Made by a program: the position numbers and the translations under genes
The notes under the pieces: generated by a model
Told to the model about the DNA's origin: nothing
Databases searched by the model: none
What the model saw: only the letters and a program-made list of their open reading frames with translations
Part shown: piece by piece, positions 38,137 to 50,111 of the stretch
Position numbering within the stretch: the first letter of the stretch is position 1
Layout: each line of letters starts with the position of its first letter
Assembly: GCA_027492545.1 (NCBI GenBank)
Contig: JAPUEL010000042.1
Span: 24,286-88,285, forward strand
Origin: Propionibacteriaceae bacterium
GTDB taxonomy: Bacteria > Actinomycetota > Actinomycetes > Propionibacteriales > Propionibacteriaceae
Length of the DNA stretch: 64,000 nt
Direction: 5' to 3'

Positions 38137-39434
38137 CGGGGCCTCCGGACGGTGATGGCGTTCGCGTGGCCGGGGAGGTCCTCCGCGTTGGCGAAGCGCT
38201 CCACGCCGTCGGCGATCGACATGAGCGCCTCGGCCGTGTAGCCGATGACGTGCACGGTCTTGATGAACGACCGGACGCTCAGCCCGGAGGAGTGGCAGGC
38301 GCAGCCGGCCGTGGGCAGGACGTGGGTGGAGCCGGCCGAGTAGTCGCCCAGCGACACCGGCGAGTAGTCCCCGACGAAGATCGCGCCGGCGTTGCGGATC
38401 CGGTTGGCGACCGCCTCCGCGTCGGCGGTCTGGATCTCCAGGTGCTCGGCGGCGTAGGCGTCAGCCACAGCGATCGCCTGCTCGATGTCGCGGACCAGCA
38501 CGACGGCCGACTGCTGCCCGCCCAGCGCGGTGCGGATGCGTTCGACGTGGCGGGTGGCCGGCACCTGGATCGCCAGCTCCTCCTGGACCCGCTCGGCCAG
38601 CCCCGCGGATGCGGTGATCAGGACGGAGGCCGCGATGGGGTCGTGCTCGGCCTGGGAGATGAGGTCCGCGGCCACGTAGGCGGGGTTGGCCGTGTCGTCG
38701 GCGATGACCGCGATCTCGGTGGGGCCGGCCTCGGAGTCGATGCCCACCAGGCCGCGCACCAGCCGCTTCGCGGCCACCACGTAGATGTTGCCGGGCCCCG
38801 TGATGAGGGAGACGGGCTCGCAGAGGCCGCGCACGCCGTGGGCGAACATGGCGATGGCCTGGGCGCCGCCCACGGCGTAGACCTCCTCCACGCCGAGGAT
38901 GTGGCACAGGGCCAGGATGTTGGGGTGCGGCAGGCCCCCGAACTCCTTCTGGGGAGGGGAGGCGACGGCGATGGACGGCACGCCGGCCACCTGGGCGGGC
39001 ACCACGTTCATGATGACGCTGGAGGCCAGGGGTGCCAGGCCCCCGGGCACGTAGAGCCCCACCCGGTCCACGGGGATGTTGCGCAGCCCCACCCGCGCGC
39101 CGTCGGCCAGGATCGCCGGGGACGGATTGCGGTCGAGTTCGAGCTCGCCGGCCACGTGGCGGCGGCGGCGGATCGCCTCGGCGAAGGCGTCTGCCAGGTC
39201 CGGGTCAAGCTCGTCGGCGGCCCGCTTCAGCGCCTCCGCGGGAACCCGGAGGTGGGTGGGGGTCACGCCGTCGAACCTCTGCGAGAGCTCACGCAGCGCG
39301 TCCTCGCCGCGGTGGACGACGTCCTCGACGATGGGCGCGACGACGGAGACGGCGGCCTCCACGTCGAACTGGCCTCGGGGAAGGTGGTCTCGGTAGGCGC
39401 CGTCGACGCCTGTCAGATCTAGAACTCGCAGCAC
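38133..39434 (-). CDS. hisD: Histidinol dehydrogenase
   Basis: Last two oxidation steps of histidine synthesis, Zn-dependent. 433 aa. Motifs [41 protein letters not shown], and the catalytic Glu/His region AEHLEIQ are visible. GTG start at 39432-39434 is the first codon before the conserved LDLTG segment. First gene of hisDCBH. Confidence 0.96.
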   Translation of the reverse strand: MLRVLDLTGVDGAYRDHLPRGQFDVEAAVSVVAPIVEDVVHRGEDALRELSQRFDGVTPTHLRVPAEALKRAADELDPDLADAFAEAIRRRRHVAGELELDRNPSPAILADGARVGLRNIPVDRVGLYVPGGLAPLASSVIMNVVPAQVAGVPSIAVASPPQKEFGGLPHPNILALCHILGVEEVYAVGGAQAIAMFAHGVRGLCEPVSLITGPGNIYVVAAKRLVRGLVGIDSEAGPTEIAVIADDTANPAYVAADLISQAEHDPIAASVLITASAGLAERVQEELAIQVPATRHVERIRTALGGQQSAVVLVRDIEQAIAVADAYAAEHLEIQTADAEAVANRIRNAGAIFVGDYSPVSLGDYSAGSTHVLPTAGCACHSSGLSVRSFIKTVHVIGYTAEALMSIADGVERFANAEDLPGHANAITVRRPR

Positions 39435-39445
39435 AACGCCCAAGT

Positions 39446-40015
39446 CTAGTGGCCCTCGCCGGACTCCTCCGCGGGGCGTTCCACGCGCGGCTCGGGCCAG
39501 AACGCGGCCATGAGCATGATCGGCGTGATGGCGGCGAACGGGGCCGCCAGCAGGGCAGACAGCGCCCTCAGGGCCAGGTCCACGCGCACCACGTCGCCGG
39601 CCTGCGCGGTGGCCAGCCTGTCGACGAACCCGGACTCGCCGACCAGCAGCCCCACCTGCCAGGCCGTGAGCGCACATGCCAGCGCCCCGACGAGGGGCAC
39701 GACGATGACCACCCATCCCTGCCGGTGGAGGATCACCCACCCGACGGCGCCCAGCAGCAACCCCACCACTCCCGTGATGAAGGTGAACGCCACGTCCGCC
39801 GCGACGATGCTGGTGTGCGCCCGCTCGTTGATCACGGCCGTCATGTCGTCGTTGATGGTGTACGCGGGCAGGGGGGCGAGCGCGGACCAGAGCAGCCCCG
39901 CGGCCACGCCCAGGGCGACGGAGGCCGCCAGGTGCAGTGCCACCCGCCAGGCGGTGGAGTCCCACAGCTCGGCGAGCTGGCCCTTGCGGGAGAGGACGAG
40001 GACGTCGTCGGTCAT
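39446..40015 (-). CDS. Four-helix membrane protein of unknown function
   Basis: 189 aa with about four hydrophobic segments (around residues 28-50, 75-95, 98-118 and 150-170). Resembles DUF2567-type actinobacterial proteins in layout but I cannot confirm the family. Its ATG overlaps the dnaE stop by one base (TGATG) and it ends 11 nt before hisD. Confidence 0.75.
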   Translation of the reverse strand: MTDDVLVLSRKGQLAELWDSTAWRVALHLAASVALGVAAGLLWSALAPLPAYTINDDMTAVINERAHTSIVAADVAFTFITGVVGLLLGAVGWVILHRQGWVVIVVPLVGALACALTAWQVGLLVGESGFVDRLATAQAGDVVRVDLALRALSALLAAPFAAITPIMLMAAFWPEPRVERPAEESGEGH

Positions 40016-43000
40016 CAGTCCTGCCTCCCGACCCCGACGCAGCTGGGCCCGAGCACGGCCTTGAGGTCCGCGAACAGCGCGGAGGTGAGCTCCACGCGGA
40101 ACCCATCGCCGAGCCTGAAGGTCTTCACCTGATCCCCCGTCCGCAGCTGCAGGTGCACCTCCGCCGAGCCCGGATACTGGGCCAGGATCTCCTTGATCCG
40201 GTTGACGATCCCGGGCGTGCAGCGCACGGCCGGCAGGGTGAGCGCCAGCGGGCCCACGTTGCCCTCGGCGCTCATGTGCGGCGCGACGACGTGCTGGGCG
40301 CGCATCCTGCCGCGATCCTCCCCCGCCTCGACAGTGCCCTCGATCGAGACGATCGTGTCCGGCGCGAGCAGGGTGGCCACCTGGTCGTAGACCCGCGGGA
40401 AGACCGTGACCTCGATGGAGCTGGTCAGGTCCTCGAGGACCACCAGCGCCCAGATGTTGCCGGCCTTGTTCACGCGCCTGTTGACGCTGGTGATCAGGCC
40501 GCACAGCTTCGTCTGACCCCGGTACCCGTCCCCCGCCGTCGCCGCGGCGATGGGCCGCTCGCTGTTGGTCTGCAGGACGTGCTCGAGTCCGTTGAGCGGG
40601 TGGTCCGAGACGTAGAGGCCGAGCATCTCGCGCTCGAAGGCCAGCTTGGTGCGGCGGTCCCACTCGTCGATCTGCGGGACCTGCTCGTGGGTGGTGGCGC
40701 CGCCGGTCTCCTCATCCAGGTCGAAGCCGAAGTCGAACCCGTCCTGGCCGTTCTCGGCGTTGCGCTTGACGTCGATGATGGAGTCCACCGCGGACTCGAA
40801 GATGCCCATGAGGGCCCGCCGGGTGTGGCCGAGCTCGTCGAAGGCCCCGGACTTGATCAGCGACTCGATGACGCGCTTGTTGCACATCAGAAGCGGGGAC
40901 TTGTCCAGGAAGTCGTGGAAGTCCGTGGCCGGACCCTTGCGGTTGCGCTCCACGATCCAGGCGCTGACCACCTTGTCTCCCACGTTGCGCACCGCGCCCA
41001 GGCCGAACCGGATGTGGTCCCCGACGGGGGTGAAGGCCGTCTCCGAGGAGTTGACGTCCGGTGGCAGCACCTGGATGCCCATCCGGCGGCACTCGGCCAG
41101 GTACAGGCCGGACTTGTCCTTGTCGTCGCGCACCGACTGGAGCAGCGCGGCCATGTACTCCACCGGGTACTTGGCCTTGAGGTAGGCCGTCCAGTAGGAG
41201 ATGACGCCGTAGGCCGCGGTGTGGGCCTTGTTGAAGGCGTAGTCCGAGAAGGGGACGAGGATCTCCCAGAGCGCTGTGATAGCGCCGTCGGAGTAGCCGT
41301 TGGCCCGCATGCCCTCGGAGAACGGCACGAACTCCGCGTCCAGGACCTCCTTCTTCTTCTTGCCCATGGCCCGCCGGAGGAGGTCCGCCTTGCCGAGCGA
41401 GTAGCCGGCCACGCGCTGGGCGATCTGCTGCACCTGCTCCTGGTAGACGATGAGCCCGTAGGTGGTCGACAGGATGTCGGCCAGCGGCTCCTCCAGCTCG
41501 GGATGGATCGGAACGATCTCCTGCGCCCCGGTCTTGCGCAGCGCGTAGTTGGTGTGCGACTGGGCGCCCATGGGACCCGGGCGGTAGAGCGCGAGGGCCG
41601 CGGAGATGTCCTCGAAATTGTCGGGCTGCATCAGGCGCAGCAGCGTGCGCATGCCGCCGCCGTCGAGCTGGAAGATGCCCAGGGTGTCGCCGCTGGCCAG
41701 CAGGTCGTAGGCCGCCTGGTCTGTCATGTCGTCGACGAGGGAATCGAGGTCGAGGTCGAAGCCCTGGTTGAGTTTGATGTTGCGCACCGCGTCGTCGAGC
41801 ACCGTGAGGTTGCGCAACCCCAGGAAGTCCATCTTGATCAGGCCGAGCGACTCGCAGCCGGGGTAGTCGAACTGCGTGATGATCGCGCCGTCGGCCTCGC
41901 GCTTCATCAGGGGGATGATGTCGATCAGCGGATCGGAGCTCATGATCACACCGGCGGCGTGTACGCCCCACTGGCGCTTGAGGCCCTCGAGGCCCTTGGC
42001 GGTGTCGACGACGGTGCGCACGTCCGGTGAGCTCTGGTACAGCTCACGGAACTCGTTGCCCTCGTTGTAGCGCTTGTGGGTCTCGTCGAACAGGTCCGCC
42101 AGCGGTACCCCCTTGCCCATCACGTCCGCCGGCATGGCCTTGGTGATCTGCTCCCCGATGGCGAACGGCATGTCGAGCACGCGGGCGGCGTCCTTGACGG
42201 CGGCCTTCGCCTTGATCGAGCCGTAGGTGATGATCTGGGCCACCTTGTCGTTGCCGTACTTCTCGGAGACGTAGGCGATCACCTCGGCGCGGCGGCGATC
42301 GTCGAAGTCGATGTCGAAGTCCGGCATGGAGACACGCTCGGGGTTGAGGAACCGCTCGAACAGGAGCCCGTGCTGCAGCGGGCACAGGTCCGTGATGCGC
42401 AGCGCGTAGGCGCAGATGGAGCCCGCGCCCGAGCCACGTCCGGGGCCCACGCGGATGCCGTTCCTCTTGGCCCAGTTGATGAAGTCGGCCACCACGAGGA
42501 AGTACCCCGTGAAGCCCATGGCGGCGATGATGCCGGTCTCGAACTCGGCCCGCTCGCGCACCTCGTCGGAGATCTGGCCGCGGTAGCGCTCGTGGAGCCC
42601 GCGCTCCACCTCCTTGTGGAACCAGGAGTCCTCGGTCTCGCCGTCGGGGACCGGGTACTTCGGCATGTAGGTGCCTGAGCCCTCGTCGAAGCTGGTCTCG
42701 ATGCGTTCGGCGATGGCGAGCGTGTTGTCGCAGGCCTCGGGGAGCTCGTGGAACAGGGCCCGCATCTCAGCCGGGGACTTCATGTAGTAGCCGTTGCCGT
42801 CGAACTTGAACCGGTCTGTCTGGGCCTTCCGCGAGCCGGCCGAGACGCACAGCAGCGTGTCGTGGGCGTCGGCGTCGTCAGCGTGGACGTAATGCGAGTC
42901 GTTGGTGGCCACCAGCGGCAGCCGCAGGTCCTTGGCCAGCCGCAGCAGGTCGTGGCGGACGCGCGTCTCGATGTCCAGGCCGTGGTCCATCAGCTCGACG

Positions 43001-43554
43001 AAGAAGTTGCCCTCGCCGAAGATGTCGCGGAACTCGGCGGCGGTGGCGACGGCGTTGTCGTACTGGCCCAGCCGCAGGAACGTCTGCACCTCGCCGGAGG
43101 GGCAGCCGGTGGTGGCGATGAGGCCCCTGCCGTACTCGTGGAGGAGCTCGCGGTCCGCGCGCGGCTTGTAGAAGAAGCCCTCCAGCGAGCTGCGAGTGCT
43201 CAGCCGGAACAGGTTGTGCATGCCCTCGGGGGTGGCGGCCCACATGGTCATGTGGGTGTAGGCGCCCTTGGATGCCACGTCGTCCCCGGTGCCGTCACCG
43301 AACTGGACCCGCTTGCGCTCGGAGCGGTGGGTGCGGGGCGTGAGGTAGGCCTCGAGGCCGATGATCGGCTTGACGGCGAAGTCCTTCGACGCCTTGTAGA
43401 ACTCGTAGGCGCCGAAGAGGTTGCCGTGGTCCGTGATGGCCAGGGCCGTCATACCCAGCTTCTCGGCCTGCTTGAACATGTCCTTGACGCGGGCGGCGCC
43501 GTCGAGCATGGAGAACTCGCTGTGGTTGTGGAGGTGAACGAAGGTCTCGGCCAT
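40015..43554 (-). CDS. dnaE: DNA polymerase III alpha subunit
   Basis: Main replicative polymerase, 1179 aa. N-terminal PHP domain (HLHNHSEFSMLDG and further His/Asp motifs). Catalytic aspartates in MPDFDIDFDDRR near residue 405, GPGRGSGAGS upstream, helix-hairpin-helix region, OB fold and C-terminal tau-binding region. ATG at 43552-43554 with GGAGGAG upstream. An alternative upstream start would only add an unconserved stretch. Confidence 0.97.
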   Translation of the reverse strand: MAETFVHLHNHSEFSMLDGAARVKDMFKQAEKLGMTALAITDHGNLFGAYEFYKASKDFAVKPIIGLEAYLTPRTHRSERKRVQFGDGTGDDVASKGAYTHMTMWAATPEGMHNLFRLSTRSSLEGFFYKPRADRELLHEYGRGLIATTGCPSGEVQTFLRLGQYDNAVATAAEFRDIFGEGNFFVELMDHGLDIETRVRHDLLRLAKDLRLPLVATNDSHYVHADDADAHDTLLCVSAGSRKAQTDRFKFDGNGYYMKSPAEMRALFHELPEACDNTLAIAERIETSFDEGSGTYMPKYPVPDGETEDSWFHKEVERGLHERYRGQISDEVRERAEFETGIIAAMGFTGYFLVVADFINWAKRNGIRVGPGRGSGAGSICAYALRITDLCPLQHGLLFERFLNPERVSMPDFDIDFDDRRRAEVIAYVSEKYGNDKVAQIITYGSIKAKAAVKDAARVLDMPFAIGEQITKAMPADVMGKGVPLADLFDETHKRYNEGNEFRELYQSSPDVRTVVDTAKGLEGLKRQWGVHAAGVIMSSDPLIDIIPLMKREADGAIITQFDYPGCESLGLIKMDFLGLRNLTVLDDAVRNIKLNQGFDLDLDSLVDDMTDQAAYDLLASGDTLGIFQLDGGGMRTLLRLMQPDNFEDISAALALYRPGPMGAQSHTNYALRKTGAQEIVPIHPELEEPLADILSTTYGLIVYQEQVQQIAQRVAGYSLGKADLLRRAMGKKKKEVLDAEFVPFSEGMRANGYSDGAITALWEILVPFSDYAFNKAHTAAYGVISYWTAYLKAKYPVEYMAALLQSVRDDKDKSGLYLAECRRMGIQVLPPDVNSSETAFTPVGDHIRFGLGAVRNVGDKVVSAWIVERNRKGPATDFHDFLDKSPLLMCNKRVIESLIKSGAFDELGHTRRALMGIFESAVDSIIDVKRNAENGQDGFDFGFDLDEETGGATTHEQVPQIDEWDRRTKLAFEREMLGLYVSDHPLNGLEHVLQTNSERPIAAATAGDGYRGQTKLCGLITSVNRRVNKAGNIWALVVLEDLTSSIEVTVFPRVYDQVATLLAPDTIVSIEGTVEAGEDRGRMRAQHVVAPHMSAEGNVGPLALTLPAVRCTPGIVNRIKEILAQYPGSAEVHLQLRTGDQVKTFRLGDGFRVELTSALFADLKAVLGPSCVGVGRQD

Positions 43555-43594
43555 CAAAGAACTCCTCCATCTGCCAACCGGGCGGCGGCTCCCC

Positions 43595-43600
43595 ACCATA
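43595..43600 (-). promoter_or_regulatory. dnaE: Candidate -10 box for dnaE
   Basis: TATGGT on the minus strand, about 40 nt upstream of the ATG, in a 94-nt gap. The -35 is not clear. Confidence 0.35.
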
Positions 43601-43648
43601 CCCGCCCAACACCGCGACACCCCAGCACCCCGGGGGCGCGTCGGCCCG

Positions 43649-43948
43649 TCAGGCGGTGGCGGCCGGTTCGTTCAGCCAGGTGAGCTGCGAGCCGTCCTCG
43701 ACGATGTGGTGACCGAGCTGCGCGTTGAACTCGGCCCCGTAGTCAGCCGTGATGTGCGCCTCGAACGCCGCCTCGTCGCGATACTGCTCGAACACGAACC
43801 AGCGACGGGGATGCTCCTCCCGGGTGAACGGCAGGAACGCGACGTTGCCCGGCTCGCGGCGGACCTTCTCGGTCAGGCCCGCCATCAGCTCGGCCACCCG
43901 CTCCTCGTGTCCGGGCAGGGCGGTGAACTCGGCGAAGAGAGTCTTCAT
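43649..43948 (-). CDS. ABM-domain (antibiotic biosynthesis monooxygenase-like) protein
   Basis: 99 aa, the size of a single YgiN/LsrG-like dimeric alpha/beta barrel. The block WFVFEQYRDEAAFEAHI is characteristic. Possible roles are quinone oxidation or heme/aldehyde chemistry; none can be chosen. Start at ATG 43946-43948 rather than the GTG at 43957, because that GTG lies inside a TAGGGT promoter box. Confidence 0.85.
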   Translation of the reverse strand: MKTLFAEFTALPGHEERVAELMAGLTEKVRREPGNVAFLPFTREEHPRRWFVFEQYRDEAAFEAHITADYGAEFNAQLGHHIVEDGSQLTWLNEPAATA

Positions 43949-43955
43949 GCCAGAC

Positions 43956-43961
43956 ACCCTA
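43956..43961 (-). promoter_or_regulatory. -10 box for the ABM gene
   Basis: TAGGGT on the minus strand, 7 nt before the ATG at 43948. Leaderless start. Confidence 0.45.
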
Positions 43962-43982
43962 CGCCGAGGCTCCTCGCCCGCG

Positions 43983-45441
<1,459 letters not shown>

Positions 45442-45449
<8 letters not shown>

Positions 45450-48400
45450 GAGCGGCCTCCATCATCAGCTTGGTGGTTTCCTCTTCCGAGAGCCCGTCGG
45501 CGACGGACCGGGCCTGGACGGCCATGATGCGGGCGAAGTCACGCGGCTGGGCCTTCCTGAAGCGGAGCCGCAGCTCCTCGTCGCTGAGCTGGAGCAGCTC
45601 GTCGGCCACCAGCGAACCGGTCTCGGACCGGTGCTCGCCCATCAGCTCCCTGACCCGGGCCACGTCCGCGTCGCTGAGCTCGACGGGGTCCACCAGCTCG
45701 GTGTTGAGCCGCAGCGGGTTGAGATCCAGCACCCACGCCACGCCGCCGGACATGCCCGCGGCGAAGTTGCGGCCGGTGGGGCCGAGGACCAGCACCTCGC
45801 CGCCGGTCATGTACTCGCAGCCGTGGTCTCCCACACCCTCGACGACGGCTGTGGCGCCCGAGTTGCGCACGCAGAACCGCTCGCCCACCAGCCCGCGAAG
45901 GAACATGGAGCCGGAGGTGGCGCCGTATCCGATGACGTTGCCGGCCACGATCTGCTCGGCGGGGTCGAAGCGGACACCTGACGGTGGGGTGACCACCAGC
46001 CGGCCGCCCGAGAGGCCCTTACCGAAGTAGTCGTTCGAGTCGCCGATGAGGCGCAGGGTGACGCCCCGGGGCAGGAACGCCCCGAAGCTCTGGCCGCCCG
46101 TGCCGGTGAGGGTGAACTCGATGGTGCCGGGCGCCAGGCCCAGCCCGTCGGTGGCCTTGGTGACCTCGTGGCCGAGCATGGTGCCCACCGTGCGGTCCAC
46201 GTTGCGCACCGTCAACGAGTGGCGCACCTGCTCGCCCCGGGCCAGCGCCGGCTCGGCGAGCCGGATCAGCTCCACGTCCAGCTTGGTGTCGAGGCCGTGG
46301 TCCTGCGTGGTGGTGCAGTGCCGCTGGGTGCCGGCCGGCACGTCGATCTGGGTGAGGATGGGGGCGAGGTTGAGCCCGTGGGTCTTCCAGTGGCCCACGG
46401 CCTTGGCCACGTCCAGCAGGTCGGCGCGGCCGACGGCCTCGTCGATGGAGCGCAGCCCCAGGGAGGCGAGCAGTTCGCGCACCTCCTGGGCCATGAACAT
46501 GAAGAAGTTGACCACGTGGTCGGGGTCGCCGTGGAACTTGCCGCGCAGCTCGGGGTTCTGCGTGGCCACGCCCACCGGGCAGGTGTCCTTGTGGCACACG
46601 CGCATCATGATGCAGCCCGACACCACGAGCGGGGCTGTGGCGAAGCCGAACTCCTCGGCGCCCAGCAGGGCGGCGACCACCACGTCGCGTCCCGTCTTGA
46701 GCTGCCCGTCGCATTGGACGACGATGCGGTCCCGCAGCCCGTTGAGCAGCAGGGTCTGCTGGGTCTCGGCGAGGCCGAGCTCCCATGGCGCACCCGCGTG
46801 CTTGAGCGAGGTCAGGGGGGCGGCGCCCGTCCCGCCGTCGTGGCCGGAGATGAGCACCACGTCCGCCTTGGCCTTGCTGACGCCGGCGGCGACGGTGCCC
46901 ACGCCGATCTCGGAGACCAGCTTCACGTGCACCCGCGCCGAGGGGTTGGCGCACTTGAGGTCGTGGATGAGCTGCTTGAGGTCCTCGATCGAGTAGATGT
47001 CGTGGTGCGGCGGCGGCGAGATGAGGCCCACGCCGGGGGTGGAGTGGCGCGTCTTGGCCACCCACGGGTACACCTTGGGGCCGGGCAGCTGCCCGCCCTC
47101 GCCGGGCTTGGCGCCCTGCGCCATCTTGATCTGGATGTCGTCGGCGTAGGTGAGGTACTCCGAGGTCACGCCGAACCGGCCCGAGGCCACCTGCTTGATC
47201 GCGGAGCGGCGCGCCGGGTCGTGCAGGCGCTCGGGGTCCTCGCCGCCCTCGCCGGTGTTGGACTTGCCGCCGATGCGGTTCATCGCCACGGCAAGGGTCT
47301 GGTGGGCCTCCATGGAGATGGAACCGTAGCTCATGGCGCCGGTGGAGAACCGCTTGACGATGCTCTCGACCGGCTCCACCTCGTCGATGCTGATGGGCTC
47401 CGCGGCCTTGAAGTCCATGAGCGAGCGCAGCGTCATGATCTTCGACGAGTTGTCGTTGACCAGCGAGGTGTAGCGCTTGAACATCGTGTAGTCGCCGGTG
47501 GAGGTGGCGTGCTGGAGGCGGAACACCGTCTCCGGGTCGAACAGGTGCGGCTCCCCCTCGCGGCGCCACTGGTACTCCCCGCCGACCAACAGGTTGCGGT
47601 GCGCCAGCGGGATGCCGTCGCTGGGGTAGGCAGTGGTGTGGCGGGCCTTGATCTCGTCGGCGAGTTGGCCGATGCCGAGGCCGCCGAGCCGGCTGGTGGT
47701 GCCGGTGAAGTAGCGGTCCACCACCTCCTGGCTGAGGCCGACGCACTCGAAGATCTGGGCGCCGGTGTAGGAGGCGATGGTGGACACGCCCATCTTGCTC
47801 ATCACCTTGAGCACGCCCTTGGACAGCGCCTTGGCGACGTTGGCGATGGCCTTCTCGGCCGACACGTCGACGTACATCTCGCGGCGGGCCAGGTCCTCGG
47901 CGGACTCGAACACGAGGTAGGGGTTGATCGCCGCGGCGCCGAAGCCGATGAGCAGCGCCATGTGGTGGACCTCGCGCACGTCGCCGGCCTCGACGACCAG
48001 GCCCACCTGGGTGCGGGTCTTCTCCCGGACGAGGTGATGGTGGACCGCGGCGGTCAGCAGCAGCGACGGGATGGGCGCCAGCTCTGCGGTGGAGTGCCGG
48101 TCCGAGAGGACGATGGCCCGGGCCCCTCCGCGGATGGCCGCCGAGACCTCCTGGCAGATCTCGTCGATCTTCTTCTCCAGCGCCCGGCCGCCGCCGGCCA
48201 CCTTGTAGAGGCCCCGCACCACGTGCGTGCCGTACCCGGGCAGGTCGCCGTCCTGGTTGAGGCGCACGATCTTGGCGAGCTGTTCCGAGTCCAGGATGGG
48301 CCGGTTCATGGTGATCTGGCGCGCCGCCTCGGCGGTGGGCTCGAGGAGGTTGCGCTCGGGGCCGATCTTGGTGGTCAGCGACGTCACCAGCTCCTCGCGG

Positions 48401-49971
48401 ATGGCGTCCAGCGGCGGGTTGGTCACCTGCGCGAACAACTGCTTGAAGTAGTCGAAGATCAGCCGCGGGCGGCTGCTGAGGACCGCGATGGGCGCGTCGG
48501 TGCCCATCGAGCCGATGGGCTCGGTGCCGGTGTTGGCCATCGGCGCGACGATGAGGCGCAGCTCCTCCTCGGTGTAGCCGAAGACCTGCTGGCGGCGGAT
48601 CACGGAGGCGTGCGAGTGCACGATGTGCGCCCGGCCGGGCAGCCGGTCCAGCTCGATCTTGTTGTCCGCCACCCACTGGCCGTACGGGTGCTCGGCCGCC
48701 AGCGCGCCCTTGACCTCGTCGTCGGACTCGATGGTGTGCTTCTCCAGGTCCAGCAGCAGCATGCGGCCGGGCTGGAGGCGGCCCTTGCGCACCACGTCGC
48801 CCGCCTCGATGGGCAGGACACCGGCCTCGGAGGCGAACACCACCAGGCCGTCCGCGGTCTCCCAGAAGCGCCCCGGGCGCAGTCCGTTGCGGTCCAGGCA
48901 GCCGCCGATGATGGTGCCGTCGGTGAAGGTCATGCAGGCGGGGCCGTCCCAGGGCTCCATGATCATGGAGTGGTACTCGTAGAAGGCGCGGCGCTCCGGG
49001 TCCATCTCCGCGTGCCCCTCCCACGCCTCGGGGATCATCATCAGGACGGCGTGGGGCAGCGAGCGTCCGCCGAGGTGCAGGAGCTCCAGCACCTCGTCGA
49101 AGGAGGCGGAGTCCGAGCCGTCGGGGGTGCAGATGGGGAAGAGCTTGTCGAGGTTGCCCGGGAGCTTGTCCGAGGTGAGCAGCGCCTCGCGGGCGCGCAT
49201 CCAGTTGCGGTTGCCGCGCACGGTGTTGATCTCGCCGTTGTGGGCGATCATCCGGTACGGGTGCGCCAACTCCCAGGCGGGGAACGTGTTGGTGGAGAAG
49301 CGCGAGTGAACCAGCGCGAGGGCGGACTCCACCCGCTCGTCGTGGAGCTCGGGGAAGACCTCCTCGAGCTGGGCCGTGGTGAGCATGCCCTTGTAGACCA
49401 GCGTCCGCGACGACAGCGAGGAGAAGTACAGGCCCGCCTCGTGCTGGGCGCGGCGCCGCAGCACGTAGGTGTAGCGGTCGAGGTCGATGCCGGTCTGTCC
49501 CTCGCGGCCGGCGACGATCAGGTGCTCGAAGTGCGGCATGGCGCCGATCGAGATGGGCGAGAGGGTGCCGGTCTCGACGGGCACCTCGCGCCACGCGATG
49601 ACGTCGAGCTCGACCTCCTCGGCGATGGCCTCGACGGCCGCCTTGACCTCGGCGCGCCGCTGCCCGTCGACCGGGAGGAAGGCCATGCCCACGGCGTACT
49701 CACCCAGCTCGGGGAGTCGTGCCTCGACGACGGAGCGCAGGAAGCGATCTGGAACCTGGATCAGGATGCCCGCGCCGTCACCGGCCGCCTCGTCGGCGCC
49801 GGTGGCACCGCGATGGTCCAGGTTGCGCAGCGCCTCGAGCCCCTGCTCGACGATCTGGTGCCGGGGCACGCCGTCGAGGTGCGCGACGAAGGCGACACCG
49901 CAGGCGTCGTGCTCGTAAGCCGGGTCGTAGAGACCGACCTTCTCTCGGTGCGGGAACACGCTCTGAGCCAT
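45442..49971 (-). CDS. gltB: Glutamate synthase large (alpha) subunit
   Basis: Makes two glutamates from glutamine and 2-oxoglutarate. 1509 aa. The N-terminal glutaminase nucleophile is Cys24 in [10 protein letters not shown], so a 23-residue propeptide is expected to be removed. Central, FMN-binding synthase and GXGXG C-terminal domains are complete, with the 3Fe-4S cysteines in [16 protein letters not shown] at 49969-49971 has GAGGAGG upstream; an earlier ATG at 50004 has none. Confidence 0.97.
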
Positions 49972-50031
49972 CTGCTGGTCCTCCTCGAAGGAAACTATGG
50001 ACATGCCGCGGCCGGGCCGTAGCGAGGAAAC

Positions 50032-50058
50032 AGTATGCGGATGGGTGTCTCGCGGCAA
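50032..50058 (-). promoter_or_regulatory. gltB: Candidate gltB promoter
   Basis: Minus strand: CATACT (50032-50037) with TTGCCG (50053-50058) 15 nt upstream. The -10 is fair, the spacing short. The GlnR-like site lies just upstream. Confidence 0.35.
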
Positions 50059-50083
50059 CCGGGTCCATGTTCGGTGGACGAGC

Positions 50084-50110
50084 GTAAGACGATTGTTACG
50101 TGGCCGTTAC
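50084..50110 (-). promoter_or_regulatory. GlnR-like operator upstream of gltBD
   Basis: On the minus strand GTAAC, 6 nt, GTAAC, 6 nt, CTTAC. The known actinobacterial GlnR site is gTnAC-n6-GaAAC with repeated half-sites at this 11-nt period, so spacing and bases fit well. It lies 113-139 nt before the gltB ATG and about 26 nt upstream of the candidate -35, a position suited to activation. GlnR itself is not in the window. Confidence 0.5.
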
Positions 50111-50111
50111 A

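Noticed and set aside
43949..43982. Terminator between the ABM gene and gltD
   Set aside because: CGAGG/CCTCG stem has a 2-nt loop, too tight and short to form.
46168..50022. 1284-codon open frame on the plus strand opposite gltB
   Set aside because: It mirrors the codon phase of gltB in GC-rich DNA; composition (Val, Gly, His, Asp, Arg-rich) shows no domain, and gltB is unmistakable.
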